Shown: positions 16,120-24,354 of the stretch, one piece after another
Layout: every line of letters begins with the position of its first letter
Numbering within the stretch: the first letter of the stretch is position 1
The notes under the pieces: model-generated
What the model was told of the DNA's origin: nothing
The model's database searches: none
Seen by the model: the letters and a program-made list of their open reading frames with translations, nothing else
NCBI RefSeq assembly: GCF_003054705.1
Contig: NZ_QAYX01000025.1
Coordinates: forward strand, 558,001 to 622,000
Source of the DNA: Opitutus sp. ER46
GTDB taxonomy: Bacteria; Verrucomicrobiota; Verrucomicrobiia; Opitutales; Opitutaceae
Length of the DNA stretch: 64,000 bases
Reading direction: 5' to 3'
Translations under genes and position numbers: made by a program

Positions 16120-18441
16120 TCAGGGATCGCCGAGTTGGGCCCGCGCGCGGTTGAGTTTGTCGCGGGCATCCGCGAAATCCGGGGCCAGCCGTACGGCCGC
16201 TGCGAAGTGCTCTTTCGCGTCTCGTATGCGCCCGCTGCGTGCCAAAGCTAGTCCGAGGTTGTAGTGCGCGTTCGCGTTGTCGGGCCGCAACTTCAAGCCC
16301 TCTTCGTATTGCGTGACCGCAGAGGGAAGCTCGTTGAGCGCCAGGTAGGTGTTGCCCAAGTTGTTGTACGCTTCGGCGTAAGCCGGCCGCGCGCGCAGCG
16401 CCGCCTGATAGTGCGGGATGGCATCGCGGTAGCGGCTGAGCTTGGCGAGCGCCGTCGCATACCCGTAGTGCGCGTCGGCGTGATCGGGCCGCAACCGGAG
16501 GACGACTTCGTATTCGGACAGCGCCTCAGTGACGTGATCGTGACTGGCGAGAAAATTCGCCCAGCTCAGGTGTGGGCCGGGGTCGTTCGGCCGGAGTGCC
16601 GCTCCGCTCGCGAACATTGCCAATGCCTCCTCGTGCCGTCCAGCGCGCATCAGCGCCGCAGCGAGGTTGAACGACGCTTGGCAGGTCGGATCGAGCGCTA
16701 GCGCCACGCGCAGTTCCTTCATCCCTTCCTCGAGCCGCCCCGCCCGCGCGAGTGCATCGCCGTAGTCGTCGTGCGCTGCCGCCAGCATCGGATTCAGCGC
16801 CACGGCCAGCGCATAGTGGGGCAGCGCTTCCTGGGAACGGCCGAGGAGATCCAGCGTGACCCCGAGGTTAATGTGCACTTGCGCATTGCGCGGATTGAGC
16901 CGGGCAGCGCGCTCGAGATAGGGAATTCCCTCGGCGGGTTTGCCGTCTTCCGTAAACGAAAGGCCGAGATTGGAGAGCGACGGCACGTGGTTTGGATTCA
17001 GCGCCAGCGCCCGTCTGTACGCCAATACCGCTTCCTTGTTGCGCCCCGCTTCCTTGAGCGCTGCGCCCAGGCCGCCATGAGCGGCGGCGCTGCCCGGCCG
17101 CTTGGCGACGGTGTCAGTCCACAGCGAGAGTTCGGTACGGTAGTCGCGGTTCCGTGCGGCGGTGAGCAGCGCGAGCGCGCCTACGGCGATCGCTGCCGCG
17201 ATGAAGGTTGTCCGCCGATGGAGCGCCAGGGCCGCCGGCACCCCCAATGCCAGCAGCGCAGCCAGCGGCAGGTACATCCGGTGCTCGACGATCATCTGCG
17301 TGGTCCCGGGAACGAGCGAGGTCGGCATGAGCACGGCCAGCGCGGCCGCTAATGGCGTCCCGATCCGCGGACGCCGCAGCAGCGCCCAAGCGGTCACCAC
17401 GAGGAACGCTGTCACGCCCAGAATTGGCGCCACGATACTGGTTACGTCGCGCACGAAGAACACGCCGTAGTCGAACACGAGCGGGTACGGCCAGAACGCG
17501 AGCGCCGCATAACGCACCAATGCCGGAAACTGCGTCGCCCCATAGGCAAAGAAGCCGGTGCCCACGTCGAATCCTGCCGAGCCGTTGCGATTGCCGCCCG
17601 TACTGACCAGCAGGAGGAGCGCGACGCCCCAAGTCGCAGCCAGCGCAAGATAGAAGCCCCGCCGCGCCCACCAGGCTGCGCCCAGGGAGCCCGCGACGAA
17701 TGCCCGATCGAGCAGCAGAACGAGCAAGGGCGCGGATACCATGTTCTCCTTTGTGGCCATCCCGAGTGTGCACGAGGCGATGGCGACCGCCTGCCACGCC
17801 CGCCGACGCGGCGAATCGACGCTGCGCAAGAAGGCGTATAACGTTCCGAAATAGAAAAGCGTCATCAGCGACTCCGCCCGTTGCACAATGTAGGTCACGG
17901 CTTCTGTTTGAAGCGGATGCACTACCCAGAGTGCGGCCACCGCCGTCGCCGTCGGGAGGGCGAGAAGGCGCGGCGCCGCGTTCGCAGGCAGCCAGCCCAA
18001 CGTGCGCCGTACCAGCCCGAACAGCGTCAATGCCGCGAGAACATGGATGACAAGATTCGTGACGTGGTATCCGCGTACGTCGATTCCCCCGATGGCGTAG
18101 TCCACTGCGAACGTGAAATTGAGGATCGGGCGGCCGCTCACTGTCGCGGCATCGCCGGGCGGTGAGAACACGTCGGCAAAGTGACGAATCGACGCATTGT
18201 AGAGGATTGACGCCTTATCATCGTACACGAACTCGCCGTGGAAGCTGTTCGCGTAGGCCATGACCGCGACGAGAACGATGCCGCCGATCGCCCATGCCAG
18301 TTGCCGCCGACGCGTACCGCCGGCGGTGGAATCGGATTGGCGCCACGGGGTTGCAGCGAGCGAGGGTTTGGCTGCTTCGGGCATCGGGTGAGCGGACAAG
18401 CAAGGCGTCGAGCGAAACCGAGTAAACATATTACCACGCAT
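16120..18441 (-). CDS. TMTC-like membrane protein with C-terminal TPR domain
   Basis: 773 residues. The N-terminal half (about 45-410) has roughly ten membrane segments and the block NSFHGEFVYDDKASILYNAS followed by RPILNFTF and GYHVTNLVIHV. This is the pattern of bacterial proteins related to TMTC O-mannosyltransferases (GT-C fold, with the DD pair in the first outer loop). From about residue 430 to the end there are some nine to ten tetratricopeptide repeats (recurring AHYNLG, AYNNLG, PNHVPSLSNLG). Such proteins are thought to glycosylate or bind exported proteins, but no bacterial substrate is known. The start may be 18441 or the ATG at 18429. The gene is divergent from the LacI regulator, with the second copy of the 32-bp box between them. 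Confidence 0.85.
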   Translation of the reverse strand: MRGNMFTRFRSTPCLSAHPMPEAAKPSLAATPWRQSDSTAGGTRRRQLAWAIGGIVLVAVMAYANSFHGEFVYDDKASILYNASIRHFADVFSPPGDAATVSGRPILNFTFAVDYAIGGIDVRGYHVTNLVIHVLAALTLFGLVRRTLGWLPANAAPRLLALPTATAVAALWVVHPLQTEAVTYIVQRAESLMTLFYFGTLYAFLRSVDSPRRRAWQAVAIASCTLGMATKENMVSAPLLVLLLDRAFVAGSLGAAWWARRGFYLALAATWGVALLLLVSTGGNRNGSAGFDVGTGFFAYGATQFPALVRYAALAFWPYPLVFDYGVFFVRDVTSIVAPILGVTAFLVVTAWALLRRPRIGTPLAAALAVLMPTSLVPGTTQMIVEHRMYLPLAALLALGVPAALALHRRTTFIAAAIAVGALALLTAARNRDYRTELSLWTDTVAKRPGSAAAHGGLGAALKEAGRNKEAVLAYRRALALNPNHVPSLSNLGLSFTEDGKPAEGIPYLERAARLNPRNAQVHINLGVTLDLLGRSQEALPHYALAVALNPMLAAAHDDYGDALARAGRLEEGMKELRVALALDPTCQASFNLAAALMRAGRHEEALAMFASGAALRPNDPGPHLSWANFLASHDHVTEALSEYEVVLRLRPDHADAHYGYATALAKLSRYRDAIPHYQAALRARPAYAEAYNNLGNTYLALNELPSAVTQYEEGLKLRPDNANAHYNLGLALARSGRIRDAKEHFAAAVRLAPDFADARDKLNRARAQLGDP

Positions 18442-18507
18442 CTGGCGTTCGGCTGATCATGTGCTTCTCACCCGTCCACCACTCTACCGAGCGGTGATGT
18501 AACCGAG

Positions 18508-18539
18508 GATCGACGCGAGCGCATTCGTTCCGTCAGAAT
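18508..18539. promoter_or_regulatory. Conserved 32-bp box, copy 2 (between TMTC-like gene and lacI-type regulator)
   Basis: GATCGACGC, six bases, ATTCGTTCCGTC, one base, GAAT: 25 conserved positions in the same order and spacing as copy 1 at 15922-15953. It lies 67 bases upstream of the TMTC start and 133 bases upstream of the regulator start. Relative to the minus-strand genes, both copies have the same orientation. Confidence 0.6.
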
Positions 18540-18671
18540 ATCGCGCGATCGTTTTCCATTTTCGCGCCGTCTAGCACGCCGGACGCCCGTGTCATACGGC
18601 TCCCGGTCCGGCGGCCTTTCGCCGAAACCGTCCCCTTCAGCCACGCCAGCTCCGCTTCCATCTCCCCGCCA

Positions 18672-19739
18672 ATGAGCAACGAACCCAGACCGACCATCCG
18701 CAGTCTCGCCCGGCAGTTGAATCTCTCCCGGACGTCGGTCTCCGAGGCGCTGCGCAACCATCCGCGGGTGAATGCGGAGACGCGGCAGCGGGTGCAGGCG
18801 GCGGCGAGCGCGGCGGGCTACCGGGTCAACCCGCTGGCGAGCTCGATCCTGAGTGAGCTGCGCCGCACCCGGCTGACCGCATTTCACGGCGTGCTGGCGG
18901 TGGTGAGCCTGGAGGAGCCGTCACGGCCGCGGTTTCCGGGGCCGTACTGGCGAGACTTGTTGAAGGGCGCGAGCGACCGCGCGCAGGGGCTGGGGTTCAT
19001 CCTGGAGCGGTTCCTCGTCGGCGAGCAGGGCGTGTCGGTGCACCGCTTGGATACGATCCTGCAATCCCGCGGCATTCGCGGCGTGCTGATCATGCCGGCC
19101 TGGGGCCGCCCCGACTTCAGCCATCTGAATTGGGCCAACTACACCGGAGTATACACGGACTACCTGATCGATGCGCCGGCCCTGCACTCGGTTTGCCCCG
19201 ACCATCCGCGCGCGATGAGCACGGCGATGGGGCAACTGGCGGAGCTCGGCTATAAGCGGCCCGGGCTGGTGCTTCAGGCCCAGGAGAGCCTGCGTCTGCA
19301 GCATCGATGGGCGGGGGCATTTCTGGCGGCGGTGCAACTGCGCGACGAGTTTGAGTCGGTGCCGCCGCTGGTCGTCCCGGAGATCACGGCCGACGGTTTC
19401 AAGCGCTGGTTCAAGCGGACCCGGCCGGATGTCGTCCTCGGGCACCGGGCGGAGATCGTGGAGTGGATGAGGGAGTGCGGAGCGGACGTGCCGCGCACGC
19501 ACGGGTTCTGTTGCCTCAACGTGAGCATCAACTCCATCCCCTGCGCCGGCATCGACCAGCAGCCTTACCACATCGGCGTACGCGGCATTGAAACCGTGGT
19601 CAGCCAGCTCCATCGGAACGAGTACGGCATCCCGGATGTGCCGTGCAACCTGACGGTGCCCGCGCGCTGGGTGAACGGACCGACGCTGCCGAAGCGTGTC
19701 GACGCCCGCCGGGTGAAAAAAGAAGCCGCGGCCAGGTAG
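18672..19739 (+). CDS. LacI-family transcriptional regulator
   Basis: 355 residues. The helix-turn-helix TIRSLARQLNLSRTSVSEAL (residues 8-27) and the hinge helix with NPLASSIL (about 53-60) are typical of LacI/GalR proteins, which bind palindromic operators and are released or recruited by a sugar. The C-terminal part is the periplasmic-binding-protein-like sensor, though its later half diverges from the usual repressors. It sits between a TMTC-like gene and TonB receptor on one side and a secreted glycosidase on the other, so control of those genes is a fair guess. Its last codons are part of the stem of a terminator that serves the converging glycosidase gene. Confidence 0.9.
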   Translation: MSNEPRPTIRSLARQLNLSRTSVSEALRNHPRVNAETRQRVQAAASAAGYRVNPLASSILSELRRTRLTAFHGVLAVVSLEEPSRPRFPGPYWRDLLKGASDRAQGLGFILERFLVGEQGVSVHRLDTILQSRGIRGVLIMPAWGRPDFSHLNWANYTGVYTDYLIDAPALHSVCPDHPRAMSTAMGQLAELGYKRPGLVLQAQESLRLQHRWAGAFLAAVQLRDEFESVPPLVVPEITADGFKRWFKRTRPDVVLGHRAEIVEWMRECGADVPRTHGFCCLNVSINSIPCAGIDQQPYHIGVRGIETVVSQLHRNEYGIPDVPCNLTVPARWVNGPTLPKRVDARRVKKEAAAR

Positions 19740-19748
19740 CCGCGGCTT
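19723..19748 (-). terminator. Terminator of the glycosidase gene, overlapping the lacI 3-prime end
   Basis: A perfect 10-bp stem (AAGCCGCGGC / GCCGCGGCTT) with a 6-base loop. On the minus strand it is followed by TCTTTTTT, a good U-tract. The left arm lies within the coding region of the converging regulator gene, so the two genes share these bases. Confidence 0.8.
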
Positions 19749-19796
19749 GCGTAGAGGACCGGTGGCGCCGCGCATGGGCGGCGTCGATCGTCCGGT

Positions 19797-21920
19797 TCAG
19801 GGCATCTTGTTCAGCCCCTCGGCCTTGACGACCCACTTGCCATCCTGCGGGAAACCGGGGGCGGCGACATCAGGCGCGCCATCCCAGCCTGCGGCCATGA
19901 GGCCGACTGCGAGGAGGACGGAGGCGTTGACGGGCAGGTAGGCGGGGCAACCGGCGGGTTCTTTCGGCCGGCGCACGTGGCCGGCGTTCATGAAACGGTT
20001 GGTGGGGGTCTTCATCGTGACGATGTGGACCGCGGTCTCGGGCTCGCCGAGGCGGGCGGCAGTGAGGGCGGCCTGGCCAACCTGCCAGCTGCTCCAGTGA
20101 TCAACGCCGTTGCGGCGGTTTACCTCGTGGAACGTGCGGCGGAGTGTCTCGAGGTCGACGACGTCGACCTTGGGCATGAAGCCGAGGGCCATGAGCATGG
20201 AGGTCGGCAGGTTTTTCTCGCGCGCGTAGAGTTCGGGGAAGGTCTCGATCTCAAGGTACTTGCCGTCCTTCACCGGCAGCGGCGTGAGCCGCGCGAGGAT
20301 GTCGGCCCAGAGCGGCTCGGGCTTGAGACCGAGGCGTTCGCGCCAAGTCTGGGCGACCTTCAGGCCGTAGTACCAGTAGGCGAGCTCAAAGGTGGGGTTG
20401 CGGGTTTTGTTCTCACCGGAGTCCTCGCTGACGTTTTTCACCGGAGGTCCGAGCACGTAGCGCTGGGTCTGGGGATCAAGTTGGGCAAACGAGGCGAGGA
20501 ACCGGGCGGACTCGAAAACGATGTCCTGGTATTTCTGCAGCGTCATGCGATCGGGCCGCGCGCGATAGACGAGTTCGCAGAGCGCGATCGGGTTGGGCTG
20601 ATTCCAGATGATGAAAGGATTGATCGAACCTGGTGACGGGCGGCCGTCGATGCCGGCCATCTTGGGCCAGCGGGCGCCCTCGAAGCCCTGAGATTTTGCG
20701 TCGGCCAGCGCCAGCGGGAGGATCTGCTGGTACCAGGCGAGGCCCTTCTCGAGCAGGTGGGTGCGGCCCCAGACGTAGAACTGCGCCGCGTGCCAGTAGT
20801 ACATCTCCGAGTTGTGCTTTCCGAACCAGGTGATGTTGGTGAGGCCGTCCTCGGCGGGCGGGAAGGCGCCGGCGTAGTTCACGCGCATCAGGTACTGGGA
20901 GAGAATGACGCGACGCTCGAGCTCGGCGGCGCGCGGATCGGTGCTCGCGGAGAGATCGATCATGCCGCCCTGCGTCCAGTAATCGGCCCAGCCCTTGATG
21001 CTGGAGGCGTGGATCGACTCGTACGTGCTGCCGGTGTCGCCGGCTGGCGCGGACGGCGTGAAGGCGCAGGTGAAGGAGAGGGTGTCGGTGGCATCGGGCG
21101 TGAGCCGGAATTCATGCGGGGCCGTCTCCTCGAGCTTGGCAGCGCCGAGCCAGTTGAGCGTCGTGGCGTAGTGGCTCGCGTCGAGGGTGCGGGCGAGGAC
21201 GGCGGAATTGGCGCTGCGGTGGGCGATGACGGTCTGGTGTTTGTCGGGCTGGTCCCAGACCAGCGGCGGCTTGTTGCGGCCGCCGGGCTTGTAGGAGTAG
21301 GCGAAGCGTACGCGGACGGCCAACTCGCCGCGCCGGGCGAGCGGGGAAATGATGCGAATGCCGACGATGCTCTGGGTGGCGTCCGCAACTGTCTCGACCG
21401 TGACGGGCTGGCCCGCGAGCGTGTAGCGGCTGCGCACGAGGCCGGTCCAGAGATTGAGCGTCTGGTCGATGGCACTGATCTCGTCGGGCCGCACGAGCCG
21501 GCCCTGGTAGAGCAGGCTGATCTGGCCGAGCGGGATCGGATGGGGGTTCTCGCGGAAATAGGCTCCGGCGGGGCTGTTCTGCTTGCCGGCAAACGGGATC
21601 GAGCGGCCGTGGAAATCGTACGATACCATGGCGTCGTTGAGCGTGAGGCCCTCGGGGTTGGGGAACGAGTGCCAGGCCCAGGTGGAGAGCGTCTCGAGCG
21701 GGATGCCCTTCTCGTGGTAGAGCGTCTCGAAGGTCTGCAGGCCCGTGGCGTCGACGGTAAAGGCGAAGTCGCCATTGCCAACGCTGAGCGGGCTCTCTGG
21801 GTTGACCTCGGTGACGCGGACAGTGTGGCGGCGAACAATACCCTCGCGGTCCAGGGCGGCGGGGCTGGCGAGCGGAGCAAGGAGGCAGGCGGAGGCGAGC
21901 AGGAGGAGGCGGCGGTTCAT
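19797..21920 (-). CDS. Secreted (alpha/alpha)6 glycoside hydrolase, GH65/GH95-like
   Basis: 707 residues from MNRRLLLLASACLLAPLASP, a Sec signal peptide; the open frame runs on to 22418, but the added 166 residues are low-complexity and implausible. After cleavage, VNPESPLSVGNGDFAFTVD (about 42-60) is the usual opening of the beta-sandwich of GH65/GH95-type enzymes. NITWFGKHNSEMYYWHAAQF (about 330-349) with its Glu, and later RWPKMAG and NQPNPIALCELVYRA, fit the helical-barrel active site. It should cut or phosphorolyse a glycoside outside the cytoplasm; the substrate is unknown. It is convergent with the LacI-type regulator, so the receptor, regulator and hydrolase may serve one glycan. The family number is tentative. 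Confidence 0.8.
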   Translation of the reverse strand: MNRRLLLLASACLLAPLASPAALDREGIVRRHTVRVTEVNPESPLSVGNGDFAFTVDATGLQTFETLYHEKGIPLETLSTWAWHSFPNPEGLTLNDAMVSYDFHGRSIPFAGKQNSPAGAYFRENPHPIPLGQISLLYQGRLVRPDEISAIDQTLNLWTGLVRSRYTLAGQPVTVETVADATQSIVGIRIISPLARRGELAVRVRFAYSYKPGGRNKPPLVWDQPDKHQTVIAHRSANSAVLARTLDASHYATTLNWLGAAKLEETAPHEFRLTPDATDTLSFTCAFTPSAPAGDTGSTYESIHASSIKGWADYWTQGGMIDLSASTDPRAAELERRVILSQYLMRVNYAGAFPPAEDGLTNITWFGKHNSEMYYWHAAQFYVWGRTHLLEKGLAWYQQILPLALADAKSQGFEGARWPKMAGIDGRPSPGSINPFIIWNQPNPIALCELVYRARPDRMTLQKYQDIVFESARFLASFAQLDPQTQRYVLGPPVKNVSEDSGENKTRNPTFELAYWYYGLKVAQTWRERLGLKPEPLWADILARLTPLPVKDGKYLEIETFPELYAREKNLPTSMLMALGFMPKVDVVDLETLRRTFHEVNRRNGVDHWSSWQVGQAALTAARLGEPETAVHIVTMKTPTNRFMNAGHVRRPKEPAGCPAYLPVNASVLLAVGLMAAGWDGAPDVAAPGFPQDGKWVVKAEGLNKMP

Positions 21921-22271
21921 CGGGAGGGAACGGCGGAAATGAAAGCGACGGTCAGCCAGTCGGCTGTCGGCGGGGAAAGTTGCCGCTGGGAAAGACGCGG
22001 GCGAATGGCGTAAGTTCAGACGGTCCGAGCGGTTTTCGCGGCGCGAAAACCGACAAAGGGGGCAGGGATGGTAGGGAAAGCTGCGTGGTTGGAAACGGGT
22101 GAGCGGCGGAGAGCGGGGAAAGCGAAGGGTGAGAATGGGACACGAGCGGGGCGGATATCGATGAGGGAAGCGATACGGAAGAGGTGGGGCGTGAATGCAG
22201 AAACACGATGCGGGGCAGAGAGAACAGTAAAAAAGGATTGGCGGAAAGAAATGGAAACATAGGGTCCTGTC
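21921..22271. other. Gap without recognised gene
   Basis: 351 bases between divergent genes. The left part is GC-rich. The right part is purine-rich and comparatively AT-rich (around 22180-22260, including AGTAAAAAAGGATTGG), a reasonable place for the promoters of both neighbours, but no clear -35/-10 pair stands out. Confidence 0.4.
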
Positions 22272-22964
22272 ATGAGCGAACATGACGGGAAGGTGCGGGT
22301 GGTGGCGGATGATCGGGAGAGGAGAAGCGGAGTATTGGAGGAGCTGGAAGTCCGGGACGATGTGGAGCTGCGCGTTGAGCGGTTGCGGGTGGGCGACTAT
22401 CTCGTGGCGGGAAGCCATATCGTAGAGCGAAAAACGCTCGGTGATTTCGCGATCTCAGTGGTGGACGGCCGCTGGTTCCGGCAGGTGGCGGCATTGTCGG
22501 CGCTCAGATCGCATGGCGAACCGGTTGATTGTGCCGAGGACATGGGCGTGGGCTGCCAACCGGTGGTGATTCTGGAGGGAACGGCGGCGACGATGGGGCA
22601 GACAGGCGTCCGGCGTGAGGCCCTGCAGGGGGCGCTGATCACAGGCACGGTGCTGTTCGGGGTTCCCGTGCTGCGATCGCAAGACGCCGCTGAGACCGGG
22701 CGCCTGCTGGTGCAATTGGGGCGCCAGGCGATGCGGTGTGCGAGCGGGGTCTTCGAGCGGCACGGCTACCGGCCGAAGGGTCGCCGGGCGCGGCAACTGT
22801 TCGTTCTCCAGGGTTTGCCCGGCGTGGGCGTGGAAAGGGCGGAGAAGCTGCTCGATGCGTTTGGGTCGGTGCAGCGGGTGGCGGCGGCGACGGCGGAGGA
22901 ACTGGCCGCGGTGCCGGGCATGGGCAAAGCGACCGCGGCGCGCATGCGGTGGATATTGGAGTAG
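22272..22964 (+). CDS. ERCC4-family (XPF/MUS81/Hef-like) nuclease with C-terminal helix-hairpin-helix
   Basis: 230 residues. The nuclease signature of this family, GD-Xn-ERK-X3-D, is complete: GD at 41-42, ERK at 52-54, Asp58, with the DDRERRSG segment (residues 13-20) supplying the other acidic residues. The C-terminal part (about 178-228) contains two helix-hairpin-helix units (GLPGVGVERAEKLL and VPGMGKATAARM), as in XPF and Hef, which bind branched DNA. It probably cleaves forks, flaps or Holliday-type junctions as a dimer in the cytoplasm. It has no helicase domain. This architecture is standard in archaea and eukaryotes and less common in bacteria. It stands alone between the glycosidase and convergent dehydrogenase genes. 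Confidence 0.9.
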   Translation: MSEHDGKVRVVADDRERRSGVLEELEVRDDVELRVERLRVGDYLVAGSHIVERKTLGDFAISVVDGRWFRQVAALSALRSHGEPVDCAEDMGVGCQPVVILEGTAATMGQTGVRREALQGALITGTVLFGVPVLRSQDAAETGRLLVQLGRQAMRCASGVFERHGYRPKGRRARQLFVLQGLPGVGVERAEKLLDAFGSVQRVAAATAEELAAVPGMGKATAARMRWILE

Positions 22965-22992
22965 AGCGCTTCGGGAGATCGATCTGATGGAC

Positions 22993-23070
22993 GGCCGGCG
23001 TGAGCCGGCCGAGAACGAGAACGAGAACGAGAACGAGAACGAGAACGAGAACGAGAACGAGAACGAGAAC
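22993..23070. repeat. Hairpin followed by ten perfect GAGAAC hexamers (element B)
   Basis: GGCCGGC (22993-22999), loop GTGA, GCCGGCC (23004-23010), then immediately ten uninterrupted copies of GAGAAC (23011-23070). The lack of any mismatch implies recent expansion or active homogenisation. It lies between two convergent genes. Confidence 0.95.
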
Positions 23071-23082
23071 CTGGAGACGAAA

Positions 23083-23112
23083 ACGCCGGCCCCCCGATTT
23101 GAGGGCCGGCGT
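23083..23112 (-). terminator. Likely terminator of the Ldh-family gene
   Basis: On the minus strand, ACGCCGGCCC pairs with GGGCCGGCGT (10 bp) around a 10-base loop and is followed by TTTTCGTC, a short U-tract. It lies 28 bases after the stop of the Ldh-family gene. Confidence 0.65.
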
Positions 23113-23139
23113 GGAAAAAAGCGGGACGAGCGATGGAGA

Positions 23140-24234
23140 TCAGACCGCGACCTTGAGGGTCGGGATCTCCCATTTGGGCTGGCGGATCTCGGCGGCGACT
23201 TCGTTGAAGGCGTTGATCTCGGCTTCGGAGAAGAGGAGACCGCCGTTGCTCGCGCTGCGGGCGGCGGCCTGGGCTTCCGGCTGGCCGGGGAGCATGCAGG
23301 CGTCGTTGCCGTGACCGAGGATGTCGCCGATGACGGCTTTCACGTTCTCGGACTGGTTGCGGCCCTTGGCGAAGGCGCCGGCGTTCATCGCGTCCGGATG
23401 CCACACTTGGAAGAAGAAGCAGCACGTGCCCTTGTCATCCCCGACCTTGTCCCAGCGGTTGCGGAGCGTCGGGAGCGAGCCGCCGATGAAGCCGGCGATG
23501 AGCTCGTTCATGAGCGAGAGCCCGTAGCCCTTGTGGCCGCCGAAGGGCAGGAGGTATTTCGCCTTGGTCGGATCGGTCGTGGGCGTGCCGTTTTCGTCGA
23601 CGGCGGCGTTCGGGGGCAACTGCTTGCCTTCACGGGCGAGCTGCTGGACGCGACCCATGGCGACGACGGACGTGGCCCAATCGATCACGATCGGGTAGCC
23701 GATCGCGGCGGCGGTCGGGAAGCCCCACGAGTGCGGGTTGGTGCCGAGCGTCGGGTACTTGCCGCCGAATGGCACGACCTCGGAGAGCGCGGCGGTGCAG
23801 TTGGTGTAGGCGATGTAGCCGCGGCGGGCGGCCTCCATCACGTAGCCGCCACCCCAGAGGTAATGGAAGGCGTTGTCGACGGAGACCATGCCGACGCCGT
23901 AGCGGTCGGCCAGCTTGATGGCGGTCTCGATCGCGGCGTAGCCGGTGGCCTGCCCGAGTTTCCGGTTGGCGTTCCAGACCTGGGCGCCGCGGAAGCGGGT
24001 CTTCACCTTTTCGATCTTGGCCTTGGGCTTGCAGCCGCCGGCGCCGGAGCCGAACAGGTGATCGAGGTGGAGTGCCTTGATCGCGTTGTGGGTGCGGATG
24101 CCATGGCGGGTGGCTTCGGCACAGAAACGAGCGGCAGCGGCGGCCTCCTGGCCGGAGTAACCACGCTTCTTGTACGCGGCTTCAACGAGCGCGTTGTGCT
24201 GCGCTTCAGGGACGACGTAGAAGGTTTCGGACAT
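23140..24234 (-). CDS. Ldh_2-family NAD(P)-dependent malate/lactate-type dehydrogenase
   Basis: 364 residues of the Ldh_2 family (malate/L-lactate/L-sulfolactate/ureidoglycolate dehydrogenases), which is unrelated in fold to classical LDH. HGIRTHN (about 44-50) matches the family HGxxSH active-site region, and LLPFGGHKGYGLSLMNELIA (about 238-257) is the conserved core near the C-terminus. It oxidises an (S)-type 2-hydroxyacid to the 2-oxoacid, or the reverse, in the cytoplasm. It lies downstream of a D-2-hydroxyacid dehydrogenase gene on the same strand, 120 bases apart with a purine-rich stretch between them. The substrate is not evident. Confidence 0.88.
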   Translation of the reverse strand: MSETFYVVPEAQHNALVEAAYKKRGYSGQEAAAAARFCAEATRHGIRTHNAIKALHLDHLFGSGAGGCKPKAKIEKVKTRFRGAQVWNANRKLGQATGYAAIETAIKLADRYGVGMVSVDNAFHYLWGGGYVMEAARRGYIAYTNCTAALSEVVPFGGKYPTLGTNPHSWGFPTAAAIGYPIVIDWATSVVAMGRVQQLAREGKQLPPNAAVDENGTPTTDPTKAKYLLPFGGHKGYGLSLMNELIAGFIGGSLPTLRNRWDKVGDDKGTCCFFFQVWHPDAMNAGAFAKGRNQSENVKAVIGDILGHGNDACMLPGQPEAQAAARSASNGGLLFSEAEINAFNEVAAEIRQPKWEIPTLKVAV

Positions 24235-24354
24235 AAGGGAGGGAAAAGGGAGTGAGGGACTGAGAGAGTGAGGGGCGGACGCGAAGTGCGGACGAACGAT
24301 GGGAGTGACCCGAACGGAGGGCGGCGGGTGAGTGGACGCGCCGCCCGGAAAGCG

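Noticed and set aside
21921-22418. N-terminal extension of the GH65/GH95-like protein
   Set aside because: The extra 166 residues are Pro/Ser/Phe-rich low complexity upstream of a good Sec signal peptide.
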